From contig BROE01000022.1 in assembly GCA_036571765.1 (NCBI GenBank), forward strand, positions 17,941,558 to 18,005,557: 64,000 nucleotides of DNA, in the 5' to 3' direction. The notes under the pieces are model-generated. The model saw only the letters and a list, made by a program, of their open reading frames with translations, did not search any database and was not told the DNA's origin. Shown piece after piece: positions 1 to 9,300 of this stretch. This stretch comes from Plecoglossus altivelis (Eukaryota > Chordata > Actinopteri > Osmeriformes > Plecoglossidae). A program made the translations under genes and the position numbers. How positions within the stretch are numbered: the first letter of the stretch is position 1; each line of letters begins with the position of its first letter.

Positions 1-25
1 TGTAGCTGCGCCTCCGGGGCTCCCG
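1..25 (-). CDS. cdca7: CDCA7 coding exon 7 (cut by the window edge)
   Basis: An acceptor CTGTTTCAG is followed by codons for REPRRRSY, comparable to the RSRRSRSS segment after exon 6 in mammals. Only 25 bases are visible. Confidence 0.75.
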
Positions 26-1890
26 CTGAAACAGGAAGGGCTGCGTTAGCATGTGGCGTTAGCATGCAGCGTTAGCATGGCAGCGTTAGCATACGGCGTT
101 AGCATACGGCGTTAGCATACGGCGTTAGCATGGCAGCGTTAGCATACGGCGTTAGCATGGCAGCGTCGGGATACTCACCGGCTCGTCTGTGTCCTCGTAG
201 TGTCGGCTCCTGCGCACCATGCTGAACCTGTCCTCTGGGTCCTCCTCCGGGGCCGGGCTGGGGGGCCCGTCTACCAGGGAGCGGGAGCGGGTGTGGGGAC
301 GGGAGGTGCGCTCTGGGTTCCTCCTGCGGGGCATGGGGGCTCCAGGGGACGGGCGAGGGGCCCGGCGAGGCTGCGGAGAACCAAGACAAAGCCGTCAGGT
401 GCATTCGAAATTCAAGGGTCGTTCCTCGCGTCACCTGTCGATGGTTCTGCGACCGTTCAAATCCCAAAGTGTTTTCTCCTTTTCCTCACCATGTTGATCA
501 TGGACACGGCCATCCTTCTGGGGAAGATCCCAGGCATCTTGTTCAACTCTGCCATCAGTTTACCAAGCTGCAAGGAAATAAACACCAACATCAGCATTCA
601 CCCACGGTTCTTATTGTACAAAGCTCTTGTCTCTACGGAGAGAGAGAGAGACAGAGAGAGAGCATCGTACCATAGCCTTGTTCTCCTTGATATTGAGCGC
701 CCGCTTATCTATGAAGTTTTCCTCCGGCTCTGGGTCGGCCTGAGTCTGTTCGGCCTCTAGCTGGGGCTCCGACGCTGGCTTCTTCCTCTGACTCCCCCTC
801 CTGGTGGGGAACTTCATGGCAACCTTCAGGACGCCTGCACGCCGGCCTCGCTGACGTGGCTTGGGAGATTCGGAGTCGTCCACGTTCTAAAAACGCAGTG
901 CGTTTAAGCGAGTGCGCATGATGTTGTAATTAACCGCAGTGCATGTGTGTGTGTGTGTGTGGGGCTTCTGAGGTACCGAGTTTTTGGGGGGCGCTAACTT
1001 TGTTGAAAGGACGCTTACCATGGCGCTCATGTCGTCGCTGAAGGCGTTCTCCTCTAAGGCGCTGAGGGCTTTCTCTTCTGGCGTGGCTTTAAACACCTTG
1101 GTTCTGGGAGCCAACCTCAGGGCCTGTCTTACGCTCCGCCTCTGTGAACCAACACAACACATCCGATTTAGATGGCTGGTGGAACAACGCAAGCGATCCA
1201 CACACATAAATAATGTCAGCCTTGTCGACTGAAACGGGCTGTTTTCCAAGTACCGTGTTAGCATAGCCGCCGTCGGAGCCGAAGCTGTCACAACTGTCAT
1301 CCGAGCCCGAGGAAGAGGACGTCTCCATGGGAACCAGCGGGACGGTTCGGAAGCTTCTCAAGCTCATCCTTGTGGCGGGAGACTGAGGGGCCTGTGGGCG
1401 GGGGGGAGGGGTCAGGAAACGCTGCTGTACAGCAGGCTAGGTGCAACACACATAGCGTAGATTCGAGGATTGACTCGGAAAATAATGAAAAGTAAGACAG
1501 CGGGTCGTACAGACGATGGACTTTGAACCCTTGCAAACATTAGTTAGGTAAGATAGTAATTTATAGCTCGCCAAGATTTCCGGATCGTTGTCGAAGTACC
1601 TATGAGGTGTGCACACGTTCCCTTACGTATAGTTATCAATAATATCATGATCCAAAACTGTATTAACATTGTAACTACACAGTTATTGCTAATCACACCG
1701 ATGGATAAATGGAGCTATGTTTAAATGCGCAGGACAGACGACAACAAAAAAGATCGAGTGCAAATACATATAACGTATTACTTACTACAATGTCTCAACC
1801 CCAATGATGTCTTAAACTATGTTCCCATTAATGTAAAACTGCCTCAATAAATGTGTCAGCATTGCTTACCTTTGAGCAAGAAGGACGCAT
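1..1890 (-). CDS. cdca7: CDCA7, cell division cycle-associated protein 7 (5' part, runs off the left edge)
   Basis: Nuclear zinc-finger protein that works with the HELLS remodeller in DNA methylation and heterochromatin maintenance; its mutation causes ICF3 in people (family knowledge). Seven exons join in frame on the minus strand: 1870-1890, 1254-1382, 1019-1141, 671-886, 490-567, 179-370 and 1-25. All internal junctions are GT-AG and all fall at phase 0. They give 261 codons. Recognisable landmarks are METSSSSGSDDSCDSFGSDG (exon 2), VAMKFPTR and FIDKRALNIKENKAM (exon 4), LGKLMAEL (exon 5), RRNPER and RPHTRSRS (exon 6). These match vertebrate CDCA7 in order. The C-terminal CXXC-type zinc finger lies outside the window. 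The start at 1888-1890 is inferred from an ATG with A at -3 that joins at phase 0 to exon 2; an ATG inside exon 2 (MSLRSF) is the alternative. Confidence 0.93.
44..172. repeat. Short minisatellite in a CDCA7 intron
   Basis: About nine copies of a 12-14 bp unit of the form GCGTTAGCATACG. It fills the intron between CDCA7 exons 6 and 7. Confidence 0.9.
179..370 (-). CDS. cdca7: CDCA7 coding exon 6
   Basis: Acceptor TTCTCCGCAG and donor CCG followed by GTGAGT. It encodes 64 residues including RRRNPERTSRPHTRSRS, the basic region that acts as a nuclear localisation and regulatory stretch in CDCA7 proteins. Confidence 0.92.
490..567 (-). CDS. cdca7: CDCA7 coding exon 5
   Basis: Acceptor TTCCTTGCAG and donor ATG followed by GTGAGG. 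It encodes 26 residues from LGKLMAELNK to SMINM, matching the LAKLMSEL segment of mammalian CDCA7. Confidence 0.9.
671..886 (-). CDS. cdca7: CDCA7 coding exon 4
   Basis: Acceptor TTTTTAG and donor ATG followed by GTACGA. It encodes 72 residues. VAMKFPTR and the block ending ALNIKENKAM are the best-conserved CDCA7 segments in the window. Confidence 0.94.
1019..1141 (-). CDS. cdca7: CDCA7 coding exon 3
   Basis: Acceptor GTTCACAG and donor ATG followed by GTAAGC. It encodes 41 residues from RRSVRQAL to FSDDMSAM. This part is divergent and is placed by reading frame, splice sites and neighbours. Confidence 0.85.
1254..1382 (-). CDS. cdca7: CDCA7 coding exon 2
   Basis: The acceptor is CCCCTCAG and the donor is ACG followed by GTACTT. 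It begins SPATRMSLRSFR and ends GYANT. It contains the serine-rich METSSSS block typical of CDCA7 N-termini. Confidence 0.93.
1870..1890 (-). CDS. cdca7: CDCA7 coding exon 1 (inferred)
   Basis: Encodes MRPSCSK. The exon ends at a strong donor (AAAG then GTAAGC) and is in phase with exon 2. Cross-species support was not tested, and the 5' UTR boundary is not defined. Confidence 0.65.
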
Positions 1891-2001
1891 TTTCTTTGGC
1901 AAGTTTTTCCAAAGGTTAGTAAGATTTCCTGTGATGTGCAGTCTACTGCGCTCCAACACGTTCAGAGAACTTTTTCACTCAGCAGAAGACCCAAGTGTTC
2001 G

Positions 2002-2009
2002 TTTCCCGC
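2002..2009 (+). promoter_or_regulatory. E2F-type site upstream of CDCA7
   Basis: TTTCCCGC, followed by GCC, lies about 110 bp upstream of the inferred CDCA7 start codon. CDCA7 is a known E2F-responsive cell-cycle gene, so a functional site is plausible. The motif match is seen; the function is inferred. Confidence 0.55.
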
Positions 2010-2218
2010 GCCAGCAAATTGTCCTGGAAGACATGTAGACTAAAAAGTTACTCAAACGTTTAAACAAATTACGCACCTCGACAGGAAAATAATATACGAT
2101 CATAAATTACATTTAATATGTTAACATGGAGATTTTATCTTGTTTGAGTTTATTAAAATAGCACTATATGTTTATGTTGTAAACGTACCGGACATGTTAC
2201 CTTTCAAGAACTTCTCGT

Positions 2219-2227
2219 GGCGCGAAA
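2219..2227 (-). promoter_or_regulatory. Second E2F-type site upstream of CDCA7
   Basis: GGCGCGAAA on the plus strand reads TTTCGCGCC on the minus strand, a full E2F consensus. It lies between the end of MAP3K20 and the start of CDCA7. With the site at 2002-2009 it makes a compact candidate S-phase promoter. Confidence 0.55.
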
Positions 2228-2336
2228 TGTTTTTTCATACAGATTTACATAAACGGCGGGTGAATACCACGTCCTAACCAGAGCTGGTCCTAACGCGTCA
2301 AAAAACGGATGTCTTTATAGAAGAGTGTACTTATAT

Positions 2337-2342
2337 TTTATT
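2337..2342 (-). terminator. Candidate MAP3K20 polyadenylation signal
   Basis: TTTATT on the plus strand reads AATAAA on the minus strand, about 330 bp beyond the MAP3K20 stop. It would give a short AT-rich 3' UTR at roughly 2320-2670. No transcript evidence is available. Confidence 0.5.
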
Positions 2343-2670
2343 GCCATTATACATACATTTTCATCATTCTACTCTTCAATTTAAAAACAAATTTATCATT
2401 TATAATATATTTACAAAATAGGATTGTATATGCAATATAATAGTTCAACCTGATTTAACATGTACAGGTGACAAATAAATAAGGAAAAGTCCTGTTTACA
2501 TTGGTGTTTACGTTATAATAAACAAGCCAAGAGAAACAAGTTTCCGAACCAGCTCCCAACCATTACAAATTATAACATTGTTTGGTAAAACAATGATTCA
2601 CCACATTCAGTTAGTGTCGTACACATGCTGGGTATAAAACCCCAGTCCATCAGAAGGTCTTGAGCAGTCC

Positions 2671-3359
2671 TCAGCTTCGACCCCGGCCACGCCCCCCCCT
2701 TCGACCTCGACCTCTGACCTGCTTATTGTCTTGACGTGGTAATTTTTTCTGCCGCTCCACTTTGATCCACCCCCCCTCGCTGACTTTAGCCTCTTCTCCT
2801 TCAGCAGGGGGGGTTTCAGCGCCGAGTGGGATGCCAGGGATGTGTCTGGTCCAGTTCTGAGGCACCGAGCTGGAACTGTTAGACCTGGACCTGCCAGGTT
2901 GCTGACAGCCTCCTCTGTACCTGGGAGAGGGGAAGTATCCTCTCGTCTGATTCCTCATGTCCCTATAGTCCAGTCCTTTCACCGTGAGCGTGTTGCTGAA
3001 GTAGCTGTGTCTGCGGTAATCGTGCACGGCTCCAGCGCTGAGGGGGCGCTCTCTCTCCGATGTGCTCTCCGAGGTGGTGCTGGAGGGGCTGCTGCCCTTT
3101 GACCCCAGGTGGAGGGAGGAGAGCTTGGAGGAGAGGCTGGCGGAGGGGGAGGAGCTGCGGGAGTCGGACCAGACGGGGAGGGAGGTGCGGCTGGGGGATC
3201 TCCGCACGGCGGCGGCGTAGGACGACGCCTCTTCAGACAGGAAGTGAGGTAGAGTGTGGGGGTCGGAGCCGCTGGACGGGGCCCGGGCCACTGGCTTCTG
3301 TCCTGACTCTCTCTTCAGCTGACTCTGCCTCAGCTTGTACATCCACCTGGGATCGACAT
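2671..3359 (-). CDS. map3k20: MAP3K20 alpha coding exon 19 (terminal)
   Basis: Encodes the disordered C-terminal region from DVDPRWMYKLRQSQL to the stop at 2671-2673. SSYAAAVRR and KVSEGGWIKVE are shared with mammals. The end is GRGRRGGRGRGRS, an RGG-like tail unlike the human KERARGDHRGWRNF end. This region carries the ribosome-binding elements in mammalian ZAK-alpha. Confidence 0.94.
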
Positions 3360-6300
3360 CTGAAACAGAACACTGAGGGGTGAGGCTCCGGAACTGGGTG
3401 ACAAGCCGTCTCTGCATTCCATGACACATCACTAGGGCAACGTATTTCTGATTTCATTTCTCAAGTAAAACAATATTTCACAAACACAATATACTTCTGA
3501 TAAATCTGTGAAGGAAATTAAATGTCACATTGAAAAGATGCAACACATTCCTGATATCCATCAAGCACATTTTAGTCAAGTCTTGTATGTTTGTTGTTGT
3601 TTTGTTTTTTTACAATGCCAGGATGCATCAGTACACTAGCAGAGCTGACCTGAGTTGGACCTGCTCCTGGGCCGGCCCTCGGTGTTGAACGCTGCGGTGT
3701 CGATCACCAGCTCCACCGTCTTGATCTCGTCACGCCCGCCGCTGGAGTTCCACTTGACCGTGTGGGTGTGTCTGGTGCATCTGGGGGATCTGACGTCGCT
3801 CTGGACCCAGGGAGGACAGGTCACAGACAGTCAGGTCAGCGCTGAGGCTGGGAAACTAGCATCGATACCAAATCTAAAGGTTGCCTAAGACGTTTTGTTT
3901 TTCTGTGTCTTATTCATTTGTGTGTCGGTAGGAAAGAAAAATATCATCAATATCAAGAGCTATTTCATTTTTTGTCTTTTGTTCAATTCATTTCCCAAAT
4001 CATTTTTGTTGTGCTCTTTTTTGTTAACATTGCCAAAGACTGTTGTCCAGTTCTGTAGCTGTTCCCCATCACGTCATGGCTCACCTCATAATTTACAATG
4101 CAGTCAATAACTGACTTTTCCTGCAGTCCCACTATCCATCGGTCCATCACGAACGGCGGCTGAAAGGCAATGCAGTTCAAATTTATAGCTGTAGTTACAA
4201 TTCAATGACCACAATGTTTTCGCAGAAATATCCTACATATCCACAGCAATAAAGTTACAAATAATCATGATGCAAGCAACCATTTCCTTCATGTGAAAGT
4301 GCGATTCAAGCTGTTCATCGTCCATATCATCCTACCTTGGTCATCTTCACAACCTCCACATCGGCCCGGTTGGCGTTAAAGGTCACATCCTTGATGTACG
4401 CGATTGCGATGTCATCGCCATCGAGTTCCATGTACATTTTCCACTTGCAGTCCTGAGGGGAAACGAACACAGCCAAAGATTGCACGTGGTTGAATGGTAG
4501 GGATACTTACCATCGGTAATAATCGGGAACGATTGTGTGAAATTCAAGCAAAGTTCTGAATATCTCAGCTTCTGGGTATGTAAAGGTGCAGTGCCTAAAC
4601 CAACAGCACAGCCTAGAGGTAGACAAATGGTACTGCACAAAACTTACACTGGAGGAGCTAATTGGTATCACAACAAAGGACATCGAAAGAGATCTCAGAA
4701 CTGGTTTCTTATCGTTCTATTAGGAAATATGTTTAGAGTCGAGAAAACAAGTGATGCTTCGATCAGGAACAACCCGAAAAACGTACACCTTTCCTCGAAG
4801 ACGTGACTGTTGTGGAACGAACGGCGATGTTCTGTCACGACATAAGGACCATTGTGTTTCTCCGTGCACCCTTGTGATTTTTTGTCACACGGGCATTTCA
4901 GTTATGCTAATATTATTCCTGTTAGGGTCCAAATAAACGCTGGATTTCTGTCCGTTGGTGCCTAAGTGACACGGATCAAACCCTCACTAGGAGACTCATC
5001 TGAGTTGAGCCCCTGGACCCTGGTCCTCCTGTCTTCTGCATGCTGACAAAGCAGTAATGACTCCGCCAAGGTACCTAACCCCAGCCATGAAGCCACAGGT
5101 CACTGCTTAACCACACAGGGGTCACAACGGAGGCCAATCCATTGTGTTGGGATCACACAGAGAGAGAGAGAGAGACATCAGAGAGCCTGATACCCTTGTC
5201 TGGGCAGCACTCTCCTGCACCCTCCCCCTTGGGGCTGGACTGGGGCTCCAGAGAGGGGAGCGTCAGTGGGGGCCTCCAGCTCCGAGACGCACCGGTGGCC
5301 CAGCGTTGGCCCCGTGTCAGCCCCCGGACGGCCACACCAGGGCCCAGGGTCCACGCTAGTCTAATCACCCCAGCAGAAACAATGTCTGGTAATGATGCCT
5401 AGGACCCGAGTGCGTTTAATGACAACTCATACATAATTCAGCACCTTTCACTTGGCTGCGCGGTGATATCCTCATTAGTGGGGGACCCTCAGTGCTTGTC
5501 AGATGGTGGCCGCACAATCGCAGGCCCTCATTTTGTCTTTGAGAAGTGCAGCTGCTTCCATGACACCGCCAGCAAAGAGGGGCGAAGGAAAAAAAAAAAA
5601 ACCCAGCGCGGGTTTGTTTTATTTAGTGCAAAAAACCTTCCAGTTTGTAAAAACAAGGCTGACACAGAACCTGACACCAGGCAGGGGAAAATAATTAGCT
5701 CTCATTTTCTCAGCCTCCTGTTTCCTTCTCCCTGCTGTGTTTTCTACCCACTAAACCACCACATGTCAGAAGAAATGGGAGGCAATTAGCAGGCTCGTTT
5801 CAGCCCCGCCGAACGCACTGAAAGGGGACTATTTATGATGGGACAATGAACAGCTGAAAGATTAAATAACATTTGCCTTTTAAAAAGAAAATGACTTCTG
5901 GCTAAATGGGCTATTTTTGATTAAATTCAAACAGCAAGTGGAGAGCCAGCCTTTCTCCACTGTTGGAGTCTCTAACAAAGGCCTGTGTGCAAGTGGGGGT
6001 GGATGTGATGCGTGGCTCTGGATGAAATATTTTATTCATGTGGTTTTCTTGGAAGTCGACGGCTAGCGAGGGCGAATGTGGTCTGGGTAAATATTTGCTG
6101 GAGTCTGATAGGGTCTTGATGGGCATCCTTACTCAGAGTAAAAACGACAACTTGAAGAAGAGCCGTTTGATGGTGACGATCTGGAGGATCAAACCCTTCT
6201 TGTCGACAAGTTTCCTATCGGGGAAGTTTTTAGATTGGTCCTTTTTGGACTGGAGAGATGAATGTGCCAACCAATGAGTTCAAATGTACGACAAAGCAAT

Positions 6301-9300
6301 GAAAACTTTCAGAAGAAAGAATACCTTGGTTCACAGAGACATTATGACCGCTGCATCCACACCTGTACTGTAACACTGCAACCTACCAAGGGACATGTTC
6401 CTGGTTTGAAGTGGTATCCAAACACCAGCTCCAGGTTCACTATCTTCCTCTGCTCCTCCTCCTCCGCCCAGTCGTCCTGCGGGCGAGAGACCTTCAGCCT
6501 CAACCACCAGGTCAACATCTCCACATCTCCTCACTTTGAGAACCAGAGGGATCTCTAAGCCTCTTTCTAACGACACGTGACTGTACATTCACATTTGACA
6601 CGTGACTGTATAGTCACATTTGACACGTGACTGTACAGTCACATTTGACACGTTAATCCTTCAACAGAAGCTTCCTTTCAAAGCGACATAGAAGCAGTGA
6701 AAGTAGAAGAGGATTGATGCATGTTGGTTTGGGTCACCGATGAAATTTACTCAAAATGAACATTAAAATGAGGAGAAAATGTATTTTTCAAAACGACAGC
6801 CTACCTTCATCAGAGGAGGGAAATGGACGAGGCCGAGGTAGTCGTTAGTCAACTTCTCAATCTCACTCTGCCAAGGGAAGGAAGTGGACACGATTAAGAT
6901 CTACGTCAGTTCCTAAGCTCCCTGCATGGAGGTGATCAGCCACAAAGCATCCATGCAGGCCTTCCACCTCATGGGAGCAGCACCATCTCATGCACTTGTT
7001 GGTGCTAGTTAGTGGATAATGCTACCTTGAGATGCATGACGTGACCCTTGGATCTGACCCCCATGTCTCGCATGTCGGCTTCAGTGAGCAGCAGCAAGCG
7101 CTTGCCTGTGATGTGGTTCTCCTTGAAGAGGTCAGCGTACAGCTGCATGCCACATGCGACGTCGCCTGAGGATAACAGGAAAACAGCTCGAACGGAAAAA
7201 ACAGACTTGCGGACAGCGACCAGATACAGCGCGCTAATGACATGTGAAAGGTGGCACGGCATGCAAATCCACGCGGCGGAGGGTCCACCGTCGGACGATT
7301 TGGCGCCGGACTTTTATTTGGGGCGTACCTCCGCCAAATATCTGCTCCATCCAAAAGTGCTGCGGGCGTAAAGAAAGGCCAGACGTTAGCACCTGTGTGT
7401 ACCACGATGTTGCTGTGCTGGTTCCATGGCGTCATGGTGTAGGTGAACAAGAGTTACTACTAACCACGTGCTCTTCTGTCCAGGCGTGGATCTCCAGTGA
7501 GGGTAACAGCTGTGTGACAAACAGAGGACTCAGAGGAGAAGCACAAAACAAAGAGCTGCCCAGGTCCACATTTCCATACGTAATGGGGCACATTCCCAAA
7601 CAAGGCCTGTGCATTTGGATGTGCCCTGGATGTTTGTGTTGATTGAGGTCTTGCGTTAAGCATTTGTGCACAGCGACCCAATGGACAAAGCTGAGTACGG
7701 CAGGGAGCACAAACACTCTGGGAGATGTCTCTCCCTAAGCACCAGCCATTCGTTTGGGATTCTCACACCATCATCTCCATTTTGAAAATCTAGACACTCT
7801 CGATGAATGCAGTCCAGTTCCAGAGTTTGAGAAACAAATAATTGAGACATAACGTTCCTGAAAGCCTACACCAGAGAAGAACATCTCTGCCGTAAATCCA
7901 TTTGAATGACAAATCATGTCTCGCTCATTACATTATGATCCGGCGCAAATATGCCAGCCAAAATAAGGACTTGATCATAATGATCTGGAGGCTAGTGTGT
8001 GGTGGCAGAGACAGTACTGAGGAGAGCAGAGGGGAAGATGACTAGATGAATGACTAATCTCCCGCATTCACTCTTTGCTTCCCACGGCATCTGACAACAG
8101 CGCCGAGTACGAGACGAATGCCAATCTCAACAGATACACATTCAAAGGAACCATTTCAGAATCAGCGCCATAGACTTCTGGGCCGCCAGACGCTTCAGAA
8201 CTCTCTCACCCCAGCTGCAATTTCCCGCCTACTCCAGGGTATAGTTCGGAAGTAAACACATTCAAAAACACTCCCCCACTGCCAAAGTCGCATTACAGAT
8301 ATGGCCTAATTAGAGTGACATAATATTACATTTCGAGGAGCCATATTGTATTTCACAAATGACGTGCCTTCCTACTTTTATTAAAATCCAAAGCATGCTG
8401 TTGACAAAGGGACACCGATCTTGGCTGTGAGGGTAGGGGAAGGGGGTAAGTCAGCAGAAATTGCACTGCAAATGAGATGCCATTCACATTCATTCATCAA
8501 GGGGAGTTCAAACAGTCCTGCCCCCATGTGGACTAGCAGCACAATGTACCCATGAGACACAACTCAACTAGGGGACTTTCTGGAGAGATTAGACACCTGG
8601 ACACTTAGCCAGTCTGATTCTAAAGACAACAGTGCCGTGGATGGTCGGTCGACATCTTCGCTAGCTTCTTGTTGTCAGGCGCGAATGTCAAATGGAACCT
8701 TTGAGGACAGGAGTCTGACATCGATGATCTGGACTCATGAGGACAAACTAGCACAGAACGACATCACAAAGACTTCAAGCAAGAAGGTTGATTATATAAT
8801 GAGAACCGTTTATTGGGAAAAGAAACCAAGCCATCAGATCACGTCGGAGGTGTTCATCTATGCTGTGCCCTTGTACTCTGATGGTGTCTTTAACTATTAG
8901 GAACTGTCCAATACTAATAAAGACATTAAAGTTTGAATGAGAATCCTGCATTTCACAAGTACGTATCCAACATACCTTTAAAAGTGCTTGACCTTCACAC
9001 TAGGAAGTGCATGCATGTGTCAGTTGATGTTTTTGCAATTCGATTCTTCTTAGTGTTAGAACAATATTTCAATAATCAAAACTGGTTGATTTAGGCATTT
9101 AACGCCTCTTCTCCTAGTCAGAGCCTTCATAAATGTTGAAGACAGTTTACATGAAAACTCCATCTAAACTACAAGCGACTTAATAAGGGCTCTTTTGGGA
9201 GTGGATAACATTGGCTAGGCGAGTCAATGACATTAATCTAACGTGCGACCCCAGAAGGGAGCAATTTGATACGGAGCACACAAACGCAGACGTCGTCGTT

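Noticed and set aside
7022..7450. 142-codon minus-strand frame across MAP3K20 exons 12 and 13
   Set aside because: Out of frame with the SAM-domain exons; a shadow.
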